64,000 nt of DNA, taken from assembly GCA_018894105.1 (NCBI GenBank), contig CM032117.1, forward strand, positions 51,680,503 through 51,744,502, in the 5' to 3' direction. The position numbers and the translations under genes were made by a program. Shown here piece after piece: positions 24,101-36,765 of this stretch (position 1 is the stretch's first letter; each line of letters starts with the position of its first letter). The notes beneath the pieces were generated by a model. It worked only from the letters and a program-made list of their open reading frames with translations, ran no database searches and was not told where the DNA came from. This DNA comes from Jacaranda mimosifolia (Eukaryota > Streptophyta > Magnoliopsida > Lamiales > Bignoniaceae).

Positions 24101-26554
24101 ACCTTATTGACTTTAGTTGAAGACCAAGGTAAGATTATCTAAAATCTAATTATGGGATTATTTATGAAATGAAAACATTTGCATCAGATGCCTGCAGTCC
24201 CACTAAATTAAATAGACCAAGAAAGTAATTAATATTCCATGGTAATGAGCAGCATTACCTTAGAGGGCATATCAGCAACTAGAGGGGCAACAGCTGCTGC
24301 ACCTCCCAATCTGCTCATGCTTAGAACCTGTTCCACACAGAAACAAAATAATTAAAGAATTAAGAATTTCAGAAGAAGTTCTTAATAGAATTAAAGAAAC
24401 TATAATTCTTCAACAACCCATCTCCACTAAGTAATTAAATATTAACTTGCCCATAACTATTTGTCAACTAAAATAATCATTGCCAATATTTTATAAATAC
24501 TGGAAAGATATTGTAAGAAAAATCCCTTTTATGTTTGGGGGGGGGGGGGGGGGGAGTGGAGGGAGAGTATAGTACTTTGACTTGGAGCTGGAGGAATTTA
24601 ACATAGTCAATGATCTCATCCAGCATTGAGGCTTTGTCTGTCTGTCATTTCAATAACAAAATGTTAATCACATCTCATCTCCACTATTATAAATTCATAA
24701 TCACATAGTTACAGTTAATAATTTAATTAACACTAATTTATCAACTCCCCACGAGGACCATGACTTATTATCGGCTGATTATGATTCCTCTAATATCTAC
24801 TTTCCAGCTTAGCTTCCAACACCAAATTATACCATTAATGCTTCACCAATGCAAATTTTAATAATAATAATAAAAACAAAAGAGAAGCCCTTATTCCTAA
24901 TTGGTAGCATTATTCATTAAAGATCTCAGAAGTTCCATTGAAAATTGCCGTTAATAAAGTGCTCGAATATATATAAAGAAAAAAAAGTTCCCTCGAGCTT
25001 ATAAGCACATATATATCATCCACATCATGAATTTATTACTTTCTTTTATTCTCAAAAGAAATAATTTATTGAGTTAATATATATGGAATGATAAATGAGG
25101 ATTTTAAAAAATCGATTTAGATCTTCTATTTCATCTCCTATTCATCAAGATGACTTTAGTTGGTGAAAAAATTATTCATCAAGATGACAAGATCGCACAA
25201 TTGATGAGATGGTAATACTTTTCAATACAATAATCAGATAATTAACTTAAATTGGGTTAGTTAATCTCAATTAGCAGAGGTGATTAATTAATTATGATGC
25301 GGGAGAAGTGAAATTACCTTATTGCCATTGGGGACTAGCTCCTGCAGGGCCTTCATTCTGTCCGCAATCCTCTCTCGGCGCAACTGTCCACATTCATTTT
25401 CACAAAAAGAAGAAAAAGAAAAAGAAAAACCAAATATTCTCATTACAATCACAAACAAACAAATCAGAAAAATGACAAAAATACACTGAAATTTATTTCA
25501 AAATGAAAAATCGGATAATATTTTGTACTGCATATATAGTACTACTCCATAAATATACTTACTCTTTCAGCAATGCTGTGAGGATCAGTGGCCTGTCCTC
25601 TCCTGGCCCTCACCCTCTGTCGCGGCTGTCCAGCCGCACCTCCGCCGCTTGAACCGCTCGCAGCAGGTTGATTCATCGCCGGCGCCGATGCTGCCCCGGC
25701 AGCACCAAAGTTCTGAGCCTGCAATGGCCCCTCCATGTTAAATTACTCGATCAAAACGTAGGCACAATTATAATAAATATTAATACGGGATTGTAATTAA
25801 ATTTTTAAATGAGATTTGTGAACAAGAAACTGCTATAAGTGAAACTTTGACATAAAATGCAGCGATATATTGCAAATAAACATGACAAGGTAACCTGAGT
25901 ATGGTGGAAATGTTGAGGTTGATTTGAAGTTTGACCGAGGGATCCGGTGAAGCCATTGAATAGAGCTTTAACCGATGCGTCATTTGCCTGTATTTATTTC
26001 CCAGTAATTTTACTACACAGTAAATTTTTTATTTATATATATGAAAAAAAAAAAAAAAGAATAAATTACTTCTCTTTTTAGAAGTATTGTCTTTAAATAA
26101 AAGAAAAGAAAAGAAAACTGACAAGGTTAGGAGATTTGAAGGAGTTATCGTCAACGACGTCGTTATGGTCGCCGCGAGGCATAGGAAGGAGGGAACCATC
26201 GTCTCCGGTGGGGGAGCATAGGCCATTGGAGGCGGCCAGGCCGCTGGAGAGCAACAACTGCTGCTGAAGCATAAAGGCTTTAGCGGCGCCGTTGCTGATC
26301 TGGTTCTGCCTCAGTTTCGACGCCAACACCACGGCCGACTGCTCCTCCAACTGCGGCGGCCCATGGTCGTCGGCCCAGGGGAAGGAGGCGGCGGAGGAAG
26401 GCAAGGAGGATAGCATTTGTTCAAGAAAATCGTCGTGGGACGTGGCCGGATCGAAGTGGGAAGACGCCAAAATCTGGGGCACTTGGCCATGATGCTGGAT
26501 TTCTTGGAGGGACGAGATTTGATGTTGGTTTAGAAGTGAGTTGATATTGTTCAT
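22756..26554 (-). CDS. bHLH transcription factor, LRL type (bHLH66/69/82 group)
   Basis: Seven exons join in frame into 412 residues: 26554-26123, 25987-25895, 25718-25563, 25383-25318, 24641-24576, 24327-24259 and 23112-22756. All introns have GT and AG ends and all junctions are in phase 0. Residues 206-271 form the bHLH domain, starting [20 protein letters not shown]222, E226 and R230 occupy the H-E-R positions that read E-box/G-box DNA, and [18 protein letters not shown] is helix 2. An N-terminal [14 protein letters not shown] motif and a C-terminal [20 protein letters not shown] block are hallmarks of the LRL/UNE12 group, and the N-terminal motif favours LRL. Arabidopsis LRL proteins are nuclear factors promoting root-hair growth, so that role here is inference from homology. 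The C-terminal tail after [10 protein letters not shown] is unlike the family tail I know. The start is the first ATG of a long open exon. Confidence 0.93.
24069..24098. repeat. A30 homopolymer in the last intron of the bHLH gene
   Basis: About 30 consecutive A on the plus strand (U-rich in the transcript) lie in the intron between exons 6 and 7. Confidence 0.9.
24537..24554. repeat. G18 homopolymer just downstream of a bHLH splice donor
   Basis: Eighteen G on the plus strand lie in the intron between exons 5 and 6, so the transcript has a C18 tract starting about 21 nt after the donor (GT at 24575-24574). Confidence 0.85.
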
Positions 26555-26770
26555 GGCGCCAAATTCTCTGCTGACGGGCTGTATGTGTGGATGAAAATCT
26601 CTATTCCCAGAATCTAAAAATTCTCAGAAATGGAGGAAAAATTGAAGTTCCGGCGAGTGATTGGAGAAGGAATACAAGTCAGAGAAAAGGAAGACATGAA
26701 AGCAGCAAAATAATGTTTGGGGGGTTTGGAAATTCGGAATGTTTATGGAAAAATGATGTCTCTCTCTACA

Positions 26771-26779
26771 ATATATATA
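26771..26779 (-). promoter_or_regulatory. Possible TATA box of the bHLH gene
   Basis: The minus strand reads GTATATATAT here, about 220 bp upstream of the start codon, next to a short GA/CT run. Position and composition fit a plant TATA box. No other support. Confidence 0.35.
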
Positions 26780-26839
26780 CACACACTGATATAGGCAGTT
26801 TCGCCTTCCAAGCTTTGTTTCTGTTATCTTAATCCCACG

Positions 26840-29800
26840 GTAGGGCTCTATAATTGGGGAAATATTATACTAGTTGGTTGAAGCTTAAAAAGTGATTGAT
26901 TTGGATTAGAGCATTGACGAAATGAAGGGAAAACATTTTACGAAAATTTAATAAAAATTCTTTGAAATAAACTTTTATATTTAAAATATTTATTAAAATA
27001 CTTTCTTATTGTAAAAATTCATTTCCTCAAATTTTTATTTCAAAAAGTACAATAATGCCGAGTGCTCAATTACCCGCTCTCACACTTACAAATGTGTGAA
27101 AATTGGGATTCGTACTCTACTAAACTCTTTGGTTCGTCTGCTTGTGTGAATTAAAAAAAGGTAAATTAAAAAGAAAAAAAAAAGTGTAATACTTATTTTT
27201 TTGACTAAATTAGCTTTGTCTTTTTACATTGAAAATTTAATTGATTAACTTTTCAATAACTTTTTTCATCTTGATTTGTTGGGTCAAGATATAAATTAAT
27301 ACAGTTAGACGAAAATCAATTTCAGCATTATACAAGAATAAATAAAAAAAATCTTAAAGTAAGAAGTTTAATATAATTTCAAAAAAAAAAAACGAAATTG
27401 TAAAAATTAATTGTTAAATTTTTTTATAGTAAAAAGTTGCCGGACTGGATTTTTTATGCAGAAAGATAAATTTTTCTCTTCTTCTTTTTTCTTTTTTCTG
27501 TTCTTTTTATTAAGTTTTGCAGGTATGCAAACATATTTTAAGGTGTTTCAACAATTTTACCTAAATTTTAGAAAGTTATCTGCTACGTTTGAAATATTCC
27601 CAATTTAGCTTGATTTGAAAAATAAATCTGCAAGGGTTTGAGTTGCACCTTGATAGATCACTTGCCAAAATAAAAATAAGAAACTTTAAGATTCGAGGCA
27701 TTCACCTTTTGCATTTTATTTAATTTGCTTTTATATGCACACCTATTTGTACCACTTTGCCTGATCCAAATAATATTTTGAGCAAACATCATTTAAAGAT
27801 TAATTTTGAGTCTTTGACTATCTAAAGATTGCATTAATAGTTGGGGTTTGTTTGGTATTTTCTGAAAATGCATATTCTTTTTTTCAATATATTTGGAAAA
27901 ACCTGATAAAAACAAATAATAACATAAAAACTTGATGTGATAATGTGAGACAACTGATCAAATAAAACTTATATGGAAAAAATATATATATAATAAAAAA
28001 TGCCAAGCAAAAAAGAAAGAAGAAACAAAGTCAAACATATTTTTATTCTTTACCCATCTCTCCAATACTTTTCTCAAAAATATCCCCAATCAAAATCAAA
28101 TAAAGTTCTGAATTTTTCATTATAATGGGTTAATTTGCGGTGGCAGATAAGGAAGTAGCCAAAAAAATAATAATAATAATAATAATAGTTGTGTATTTGG
28201 TAATTTCATACTAACTCAGCACAACATATGGATCTTTAGCATCCTTCAATTTATTATACATTGTGATCCATTGTGATTGTTTCCTGCGTATATTGCTGAT
28301 CTTTAGGCCAATTATTTGTAGGCTGTAACTATTAAACTAACTACTAACAAATTAACTATTTGAAATCAGTGTCAATATATAATCATCCGAATCATACACA
28401 TTTATTGCCTTGGAATCACCAAAAATCCCTTGGCTATATAATTAATATTGTCTTGCCACTTTAAGCTTTATGGTTCCTATTTTAAAATTTGCCTCCCCAA
28501 TGGTACCATCGTCCTCCCAAGATCACTATTCTATAATGATTTTAGGGTTTATAAGAAGTACATTGAGCCGATTTTTTTTTTTTTTTTAACGGATCTTGTT
28601 TAGTTGTTTTTACTACCAATGCAATTTGTGATTTAATACTTCCATTCGTATGGTATTTTTTTCACTTATGGAAGTCTTAACACATAGAACTTATCATCAT
28701 CATCATCATTAGTAGATCAATAATATTAAGTTTACATTACATGTATTCATCATCAACAACTATAATATTTTTTTATTTAACACACGTACATGTACTAAAA
28801 GTCCATTAGAAATCGAATTTTAAACCTCACACATACAAAAGAAGGACGATGCTGCTAGACCAATAACCATTGGCATAAAAAAAAAAAAAAAAAATCAATC
28901 AATTATATGATATTTTACATTGTAAATATGTAGGAGAGTTTTGAATTTAGAACCTCTTGCTTAACCTAATTTTGCAAATGAGAGACATTTACTTATAATT
29001 TTTACATAGTTATGTATAGCTGGACACGACCTATTCGAGATGCAATGATGATTGATCGTCTCTCTTTATTTAGATAGTAGTGATTAAATCGTCATAAAAT
29101 TTTACTCACCAACCACACTACACTAACACGTCTTTTCTCTGATGTACAATCAACACTGATTGACTGTTATCTATATAATCACTTATAACTACTTAATTAG
29201 CTTGATTATTCAAATTGTGTGCCACTTGTTGCTTGAGAACTCCATTTCTCAAAATCAGATTAGAAGGAAATATACAGACTTAGACAAACTCAAGCTCAAG
29301 GCAAAATCGAGTCACTGCGCACTACACACATGCGTTTATGTCTTTTAACCCAAGCCCACTAAAAAAAACTCATTCCCCTTTCAAAAACTATTGTTATTAC
29401 CCCTCTCAAATGTCAAACTTCGACATTATAAAGTGGTTTAACTCTTTCTCAATTTTCACCTGAGGGATAGATGATTTTTCATTTTTCCATAATTTTCCAA
29501 TTTCAATAAATAGCACTAATTTAAATGGCTTAGTTTGGTTTTGATTTTTCATTTACTCAATAATTAAATACATTAAACACATCTACTCGCAAAGCTGATT
29601 ACATCAAATCAACAACAAAAAAAAAAATTATATTATTTAACAAAATCTACTTAAATAATTATTGGTCAAAATTTGAACAAAATCAACTCTATCAAACTAA
29701 TTTCCAACATCATGCGGTATATGTGTGGGATCGGTGGGGGCAACATTTATATCAATTTTGTGGAAATCTGAACTGAAATGCCTGAAAAAATCGAGGATAA

Positions 29801-30285
29801 AAAATGGGCATTGGCATATTTTAAGACGTACAACATCACATAATAGTGACAGCGGAAGTCTATGAATGAGAAGCATATCTTATACTAAACTATATATTAT
29901 ACTATTCTCTACGAATATATATCAATTCCTTGGGATCCAAATCTGTTTGCATGAACTCCGACCAGGGAATTATCGGGTTGATATAATGTTTGTTCGTTTT
30001 CTATTATTTTTTCCCACAAAAAATAGATATGTCCTGGTAAGGATTGCTATTCTTACAATCTGGACTTACATGAAACTTTCTGTTTAGGGCCAAGTTCGAT
30101 GTATCAAACCAGATTAATTTATGCTACAAACTGGAATTGTATTAAAAGAAAAAAATAATTAAATTCTATTGATTTCATGAAATAAGATGACCAAAATATG
30201 CAAAGATTTTTTGTTGAGAGAAAAGCGGTACTCAGCAGAATTTCTGGTTTTGTTTCTTTGAAACACAGTGCAAAAAGAATTCTCA
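26840..30285. other. Intergenic, AT-rich; no gene supported
   Basis: This region lies upstream of the bHLH gene. It contains poly-A/T tracts and short (AAT)n and (CAT)n runs (28165-28188, 28694-28709). Reading frames at 27411, 29160 and 29866 lack recognisable domains or codon character. Some bases nearest 26840 probably belong to the bHLH promoter. Confidence 0.5.
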
Positions 30286-30287
30286 AT

Positions 30288-30525
30288 TCTTGAATGTTTC
30301 GAAGTCTGGTGAATTCTTGCTAATAATTTTCCATACCATGTTTCTCTTTAGGGTTTAGCGTTTATAGTCTTTCATTTTCTTAATGAGCTATGGCCCATTA
30401 GAGTTTCTTGAATGCTTTTGAAGTCCTGCAAGTGACTTTTCATGCCCCTTTTCTCTTTGGGGCTTAGTGTTTATAATCTCTTTTTTTTTTTTTTTTTTTT
30501 TTACTTAATAGGCTATGGCACATTC
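30288..30525. repeat. Imperfect tandem duplication of about 118 bp
   Basis: The series TCTTGAATG, TTTC/TTTTGAAGTC, CCATACCATGTTTCTCTTT (ATGCCCCTTTTCTCTTT in copy 2), GTTTATAGTCT (GTTTATAATCT) and GAGCTATGGCCCATT (GGCTATGGCACATT) occurs twice in the same order. The second copy contains a T22 run. Confidence 0.65.
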
Positions 30526-30588
30526 AGGTGTGCTTGCTTGTAGAAAATTTTCCCAAATCTTGTTTCTTTGAATTAAAAAAATTAAGAA

Positions 30589-31893
30589 GTGGTGCTTGGA
30601 TATGAGAATTTCTCTCACTTTCCAAAAAATATTCCTCCTCCTTATTCCATCTTTGAAAATTTCTTTGAATTCTCCTCTCTGAGAATTTATTTGGATTCTT
30701 TCGAAAAATGGATTTTTCTTCTCAAGTTAATTTTTTAAATTTCTCTCATGATTTTTCATCCACATGTATACATAAGGTTTAATTCTACATAATTAATTCA
30801 AAATATATAATTATATTTCTCCATTATATTTACACATAATATTTTTGTATTTAAATATTTTTTTATAATATAATTATTTACATGTATATATTAACATTTA
30901 AATTAAATTATGTCATAATATGTAGTTATAATTACACATAATACTTTCATATTAAAATATTGTTATTTTCTTAATATAGTTATTTTGATGTATATTTAAA
31001 TATTTTAAATAATTATTTTCATAGTATGTAATTATATCTATGCATAATATTTTAATATTTAAATAGAATTATTTTATTAATAAATAATTATATTTACACA
31101 TAATATTTTTATATCATAAAATTATTACCTTAATACATAATTATATTTGCACATAATTTTTTATTATTTAAACAAAATTGTTCATAATATGAAATTATAT
31201 TTACACATAAAATTTTAATTTATTTAAATAAAATTATTTTCATATTATACAATTATATCTACATATTATATTGTATTATTTAAATAAAATCATTTCATAA
31301 TATGTATTCATATTTACACATTATATTTTATTATTTAAATAAAATTATTTTTTTCTAATATAATTATTTACATGTATATTTTAATACTTAAATAAAATTA
31401 TTTTTTGCATATATAAGTGTATACACATTTATTTTAGTATATACTTAAAAAAATTTAAAAATCAACACTAATTAAATCATTACATAAATTCATTATTACA
31501 TTATAGTATATGTATTATAAGATATTCTAAAGGATATTTTATTTATTTTATTTTATTCAATAAAAACCTATAAATAAATAAAAAGCATTACATACACAAC
31601 ATTTTAACTTACACCTCACAACAAATCACCATTTCACAAGTTTTTCTTACCAAAAAAATTAAAAAATAAAAAAAATACACAATCAAACACCATCTCACAA
31701 TTTTTTCTCATAAAAAATCTCAAAATCAATCTCCATCTCATAACTCACATGTCGGATCAATTATAATCATTATATTTTTACCTTACAAACAATCACTCTC
31801 TCATAAAAAAAAAATTTATCTCATGATAAACACAAAACTCTCACTATTCTCCCTTAGAAATGAAAAATGAGAAATAAAATCACAAACAATCAC
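30589..31893. mobile_element. Possible AT-rich Tourist-like element
   Basis: The left end AGAAGTGGTGCTTGGATATG and the reverse complement of the right end, GGTTGTGATTGTTTGTGA, are weakly similar, and both are flanked by TTA. The interior is a repetitive ATAATTATATTTACACATAA-type stretch with no ORF. Terminal similarity is poor, so this is tentative. Confidence 0.3.
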
Positions 31894-32122
31894 AACCTTA
31901 AAGTTTTGTTGCCCTTGGCGGGTTTAGTCAACTGAACTTACTTTTTTATTTTTTTAATTTATTTGATTTAATGGGTCCTTTTATTTTTTTATTTGTTTAT
32001 TCTTGTAAACTTAATTAGTCATATAACTGATGTATCCAAGTAGTCATATATAAAATCATAAAATGTTTGACCTTTTTTTTTGCATTTTTCTTGAAACGTG
32101 CACACATACACACATATATATA

Positions 32123-33060
32123 GGGAAAATTGTAAAATTAGGACAGTAACTATAGCCATTTCGCATTATAGGACCGAAATTTGGGGTCGTAGTAAACTAG
32201 GACCAAAACTCTTAAAAATTCAAAAAAAAAAAGGACTGCAGTTATCGAAAAACACAGTCAACACCGGTGATGCTTGCGTGTTGCTGACGTGGCACTAATG
32301 TGTAATAAAATCTGGCGAGCTCAATCCTAGTAAGCTTGGCCCCCTTTTCATGTAGATCGACACCTCAAAAAAACCACGCCACGTCATTTAAATTTTAGGC
32401 AAAATTGCAAAATTAGGACTGTACATATGGCCTTCTGGAAATTTAGGACTTTATATTTTTAGGTTGCAAAATTGGTACACTAACTCCTGAAATTTGACAA
32501 TTTGAGGACAATTTGGGCCTTAATGTCATTTGCAATGACCTGAGCCTACGTGGCGTCTTACCTAGTGCCAATTGCACCCCACATCAAGCTTGCCCTACTT
32601 TTCTCTTGGGTGGCAATGACGTGACAATTCAACCCACCACAAAGTCAACAAAATATGAAAATAATAAGTAAAAAATAAATTTATATATAAAAAAATTAAA
32701 AAAAGCCAAAAAAATAAAATTGTATACATACACACGTAAATACATACATATATAAATTTTAAATACATAAATATAAACATACACACATAATATATATATA
32801 TATAGACCCCAACATCACAACCCACCCCCTCCCCCCCCCACCCCCACAAAAAAAAAAAATCCGCCACCACCATAGCAGCCATAGACCAGTAGATCTAGAA
32901 TGGTCAGTCTGCCTAGCTGCGTGGGCATGGCGGTCGCAGCTTGGCACATACGGTCGAGAAGCCCAGGCAAAGGCGATCGCTAGACCGAGGCAAGTGGCTG
33001 CTGGCCAGCAGCCAAGTAGGGGAAGAGCGCTGGAGGGGGAAGGGTAGGGGGCCCTAGGAA

Positions 33061-33119
<59 letters not shown>

Positions 33120-33733
33120 TTGAATTCTTTATTTGTACTATTTGAATTATTTTAGAATATTTATGATTTTAATATTATTATGTAATTTATAATTATATAG
33201 TTAGGAGGATAGACTTAAAATTTTATTATTTAAATTTTATTTTGTTATATCCGAATTAATAAGAGATTGCCACACCACGTGCCATGTAAGAAAGAGGATG
33301 TGACATGGCACCATGTAGCCAGTGGAAAATGATATTCAGGCTCAAATTGTCCTCAAATTGCCAAATTTCAGGAGTTAGTGTACTAATTTTGCGCCCCAAA
33401 AATATAAAGTCCTAAATTGCCAAAATGCCATATGTACAGTCCTGATTTTGCAATTTTGCCTAAAAATTTAAATGACATGGTGCTTTTTTTTTTTTTCTTT
33501 TTGAGGTGGCAGTCTATATGGAAAGGGGGGCAAGCTTACTAGGATTGAGCTCACCAGATTTTATTACACGTCAGCAACACGCAAGTGTCACCACCGTTGA
33601 CTGTGTTTTCCGATGATCGCAATCCTTTTTTTTCGAATTTTTAAGATTTTTGGTTCTAGCTTACTATGATCCCAAATTTCAGTCCTGTAATGCGAAATGC
33701 CTATAATTACAGTTCTACTTTTGCTATTTTCCC
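32123..33733. mobile_element. Non-autonomous element with very long terminal inverted repeats
   Basis: The left arm (32123-32530) and the reverse complement of the right arm (33320-33733) match over roughly 400 bp with scattered differences. The arms start GGGAAAATTGTAAAATTAGG on the left and GGGAAAATAGCAAAAGTAG on the right. The centre carries a C-rich run (32823-32845), a short GC-rich segment (32870-33060) and a (TTA)n run (33061-33117). It has no transposase. The arm length suggests a Mutator-like MITE. Both flanks are (TA)n, so the target duplication cannot be read. Short ORFs in the interior look spurious. Confidence 0.75.
33061..33117. repeat. (TTA)n microsatellite
   Basis: About nineteen TTA/ATT units lie inside the long-TIR element, immediately beside its GC-rich centre. 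Confidence 0.95.
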
Positions 33734-34376
33734 TATATATATATATATAGATATATTATCCAAATTTGATCAATTACTAACAACCAACAATTACCTAACG
33801 AATTAATAAAAGTAAAAGACTACAAGAAATTATATAAATAATGACAATAATTTAAGTAGTATTATTTCAAAGTTGCAATGAATAATATATATTAAGCTAT
33901 AACTATTTTTGTTTTATCGATCAGACTAATAATTATTAAAAGTTTAATAATAATAATTGTATTAAATTATCATTGTTAACAATTTGCAATACATGTATAA
34001 TAACAACTCAATGGTAAAACAAACAATGTCATAGATTATTACCGCAATTTTTGTTGTTTATATTGAATTGTCATATTTTTTTTATCAAAGATTGAATTGT
34101 CATTGGATGTCTGATTAATTCTCTATAGCAATAAGTTAGATATAAATTATTAATTTAAATAATGAAAACTAATAATTTCTTTATTATTAAATTTATAAAA
34201 ATGATAACTATAATCAATAAAATTCATTAACTAAGTATTATTAGTGACAATTGTGATGTTAGCAAACATCCTGCCACTCATTCTTATTTCGTATAAGGCA
34301 AATAAACATACACCCATATCATGGGGAATTCGAACCCAAAAACCTAATATTCTTGGGATCTTAATTTAGATACTAA

Positions 34377-34404
34377 GAGCTCATTTGTTTGCTTTGATAT
34401 TGCA

Positions 34405-34439
<35 letters not shown>

Positions 34440-34805
34440 CATTTAATTTTGATGTTTGATTCATTTTTAGAAGCCCTTGATATAGTTATGGCCCTGCATG
34501 CATTTAAGGCCAAACTTGAATTGTGTATCAAGGCCTTGCGGTGTGATATGTATTTCAATCTAAGTTAGAAATAAGTTGTAATATGTCAAAAGATATTTTT
34601 GCCCTTGACTTATAAATATGGAAAAATTTAGTTAATGTGAGGACAATTTTGAAAATTGCGTTTATTATCCAATGGGATAGTCATACCAAGCAAACAATCA
34701 AAGTTGGATATCGAGCTATTTAAAATATGCAAACAAATATTAAATAGGATATACAATAATTCACTATTTATTCTAATATTCCAAATACATCAAGCAAACC
34801 AGCTC
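34377..34805. mobile_element. Tourist-like MITE, 429 bp, TAA duplication
   Basis: The left end GAGCTCATTTGTTTGCTTTG and the reverse-complemented right end GAGCTGGTTTGCTTGATG form terminal inverted repeats. TAA flanks both sides (34374-34376 and 34806-34808). An (AT)n run at 34409-34434 lies inside. Length, termini and duplication fit a PIF/Harbinger-derived MITE. Confidence 0.7.
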
Positions 34806-34852
34806 TAATAAAATATTACATTTTGATAATTCGTGAGCCCCTAATAATCTAA

Positions 34853-35157
34853 CAACTTGATTGTTTATATTTTGAAATTCATTTTCACCCCTTTTAATTG
34901 TTTGGAAATGAATTATTAATAACTTATCGCTATTTTTACCAAAATTTCAACTATTTCCATCTCAAAATATATTTCTCAATAACTTAATTCTCTCCTATTT
35001 TTGTTTCTATCTCTCTCCATATATAACCTACTAAACCCTATATAATTATTATTTTTTCAACAAACTATCCAAATACAAAATTATATTCAACTCATTTCTC
35101 TAACTAACTTTTCAAATTTTAAAAATATTGAAAATGAAAACATAATGAAACAAGCTC
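34853..35157. mobile_element. Second Tourist-like MITE, 305 bp, TAA duplication
   Basis: The left end CAACTTGATTGTTTATATTT and the reverse-complemented right end GAGCTTGTTTCATTATGTTT are imperfectly matched. TAA occurs at 34850-34852 and 35158-35160. It lies only 44 bp from the previous MITE. Confidence 0.5.
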
Positions 35158-35472
35158 TAAGTTTTCGTAATGCTACCTTGCCACCACAAGCTTGTATTTA
35201 AAAAATGCTAATGTTGGTGAACAAATTAGGCGACAAACTGAAAGAATACATTCCCATGCCCAATGAATCTCTTAAGAGGCAAAAGTTTGAATCATTCATC
35301 AATTGTTAGGATGAAACTTCTGTTGATTCCATGTTAAATCACCAAAGAGATATTAATTTCCATGGAATTTGATATGGGAATAATTTATGAAATGATATCT
35401 TTTATCCTTGATTGTTAAATAAAATGATATAATACTAAGATCTTTACATTTTTATATAAAGTCTATGTGACC

Positions 35473-35651
35473 CAATCTACTCTTATTATAACAATGAAAA
35501 TGTCTCAATTTAAGTTATATCAAGAACGTGTCAATACTTCAATTAAACCGTATCAAAAACTCAATCTACTCTATTATTATTACAATGAAAATGTCTCAAT
35601 TTAAGTTATATCAAGAAAGTGTCAATACTTCAATTAAACTGCATCAAAAAT
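35473..35651. repeat. Tandem duplication of about 90 bp
   Basis: Copies start at 35473 and 35562 and share the ACAATGAAAATGTCTCAATT block. Immediately after, a 26-bp unit containing TACATCAACTGTCAA is itself duplicated (35652-35700). The ORF across it (35528-35740) is an artefact of the repeat. Confidence 0.85.
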
Positions 35652-36315
35652 ACATCAACTGTCAAGTAATACAAAAATACATCAACTGTCAAATAATGTA
35701 TTACATACTATTAAAAATACTCTATTCACTAACTCATTAGCATGATTTTACCTTGAATAATTTTACCATTCTCTAACTTTTCTTTCTTCAACCATTTACT
35801 AATTTAAAAATTCTACAATTTTCATTAAAGCCAACTTCAATGATCTTAACTTTTCACGTTCAAAAACCAACTCTTATTTCAAATTGAATTGAGCTGACGA
35901 GCATTATTTAGAATTCTAACCACATTAATTAAGCTCTAAATCCTAAAAAATAATACGCGTTGATGTGAGATAATAATGCTAAAACTTGTGTCCAAATTAT
36001 AAAGGTTGTTGAAAAAATTAACAAAATGATTTGAAGTTCATATATAGGATTGTGTCCATGATTGATTACGCAGTTCATATTCCTTGCTTATGAGGAAGAG
36101 AAAATTAAGATTTATAATCAAGTTTATTTTTTAATATAATTATGTTCATATTCAATCAATTTTTATATAGTTTTCTTTCTTATTATTTTAATAAAAAGAT
36201 ATTTGTTAGGTCTGGAGTAAAAACACAATAATTATATCTCATATTTACTATCAAATTATGATCCACTGAAAATAAGTGAATATAATTAATTTAGCCCAAT
36301 CCATAAAGTCTTCAA

Positions 36316-36765
36316 GGCTATGTTTGGTTACATTTTGGGAAAACAATTTTGTTTTCCCAAAATATAATCAAACATACAAAAAAAATTCCTTCAAAATGCC
36401 AAATTAAATTTTTCAAAACACCATCTTCTATCTTTTATTATCCTCAAAACTTCCTCATTTTCCAAAATATATGCATACATATTATATATATCATACATAT
36501 TTTTTTATTATTCTAACAATAAAAAAAAATCACTCAATTTTATTTTTACCCCAAAAACCCAACAAAAAAAGCATTGATTTGACTGCTACAGTAGAACTTA
36601 TCTCTTTCTAAAACATAAACAAACATACCAAAATTTTCTAAAGTAATTTTCTTACTGTGTTCAAAACATAAACAAACATAATTTCACATTACACAACCTC
36701 ACTCTCAAAACTCATTCTCCCAAAACAAATAATCCAATACATATAATTCATATCCAAATATTACC
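36316..36765. mobile_element. Tourist-like MITE, 450 bp, with a terminal palindrome
   Basis: The left end GGCTATGTTTGGTTACATTT and the reverse-complemented right end GGTAATATTTGGATATGAAT are similar. Flanks are CAA (36313-36315) and TAA (36766-36768), consistent with a mutated TAA duplication. The first 62 bp form an almost perfect hairpin around TTGGGAAAACAA/TTGTTTTCCCAA. The minus strand has a CTACTGTAG-containing stretch in common with the larger element at 3356-4987. Confidence 0.5.

Noticed and set aside
27840..28110. Possible further Tourist-like MITE starting GGGTTTGTTTGGTATTTTC
   Set aside because: No matching right terminus or target duplication could be found.
32595..32947. Minus-strand ORFs in the centre of the long-TIR element
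   Set aside because: They are low-complexity translations of TA-rich and G/C-run sequence.
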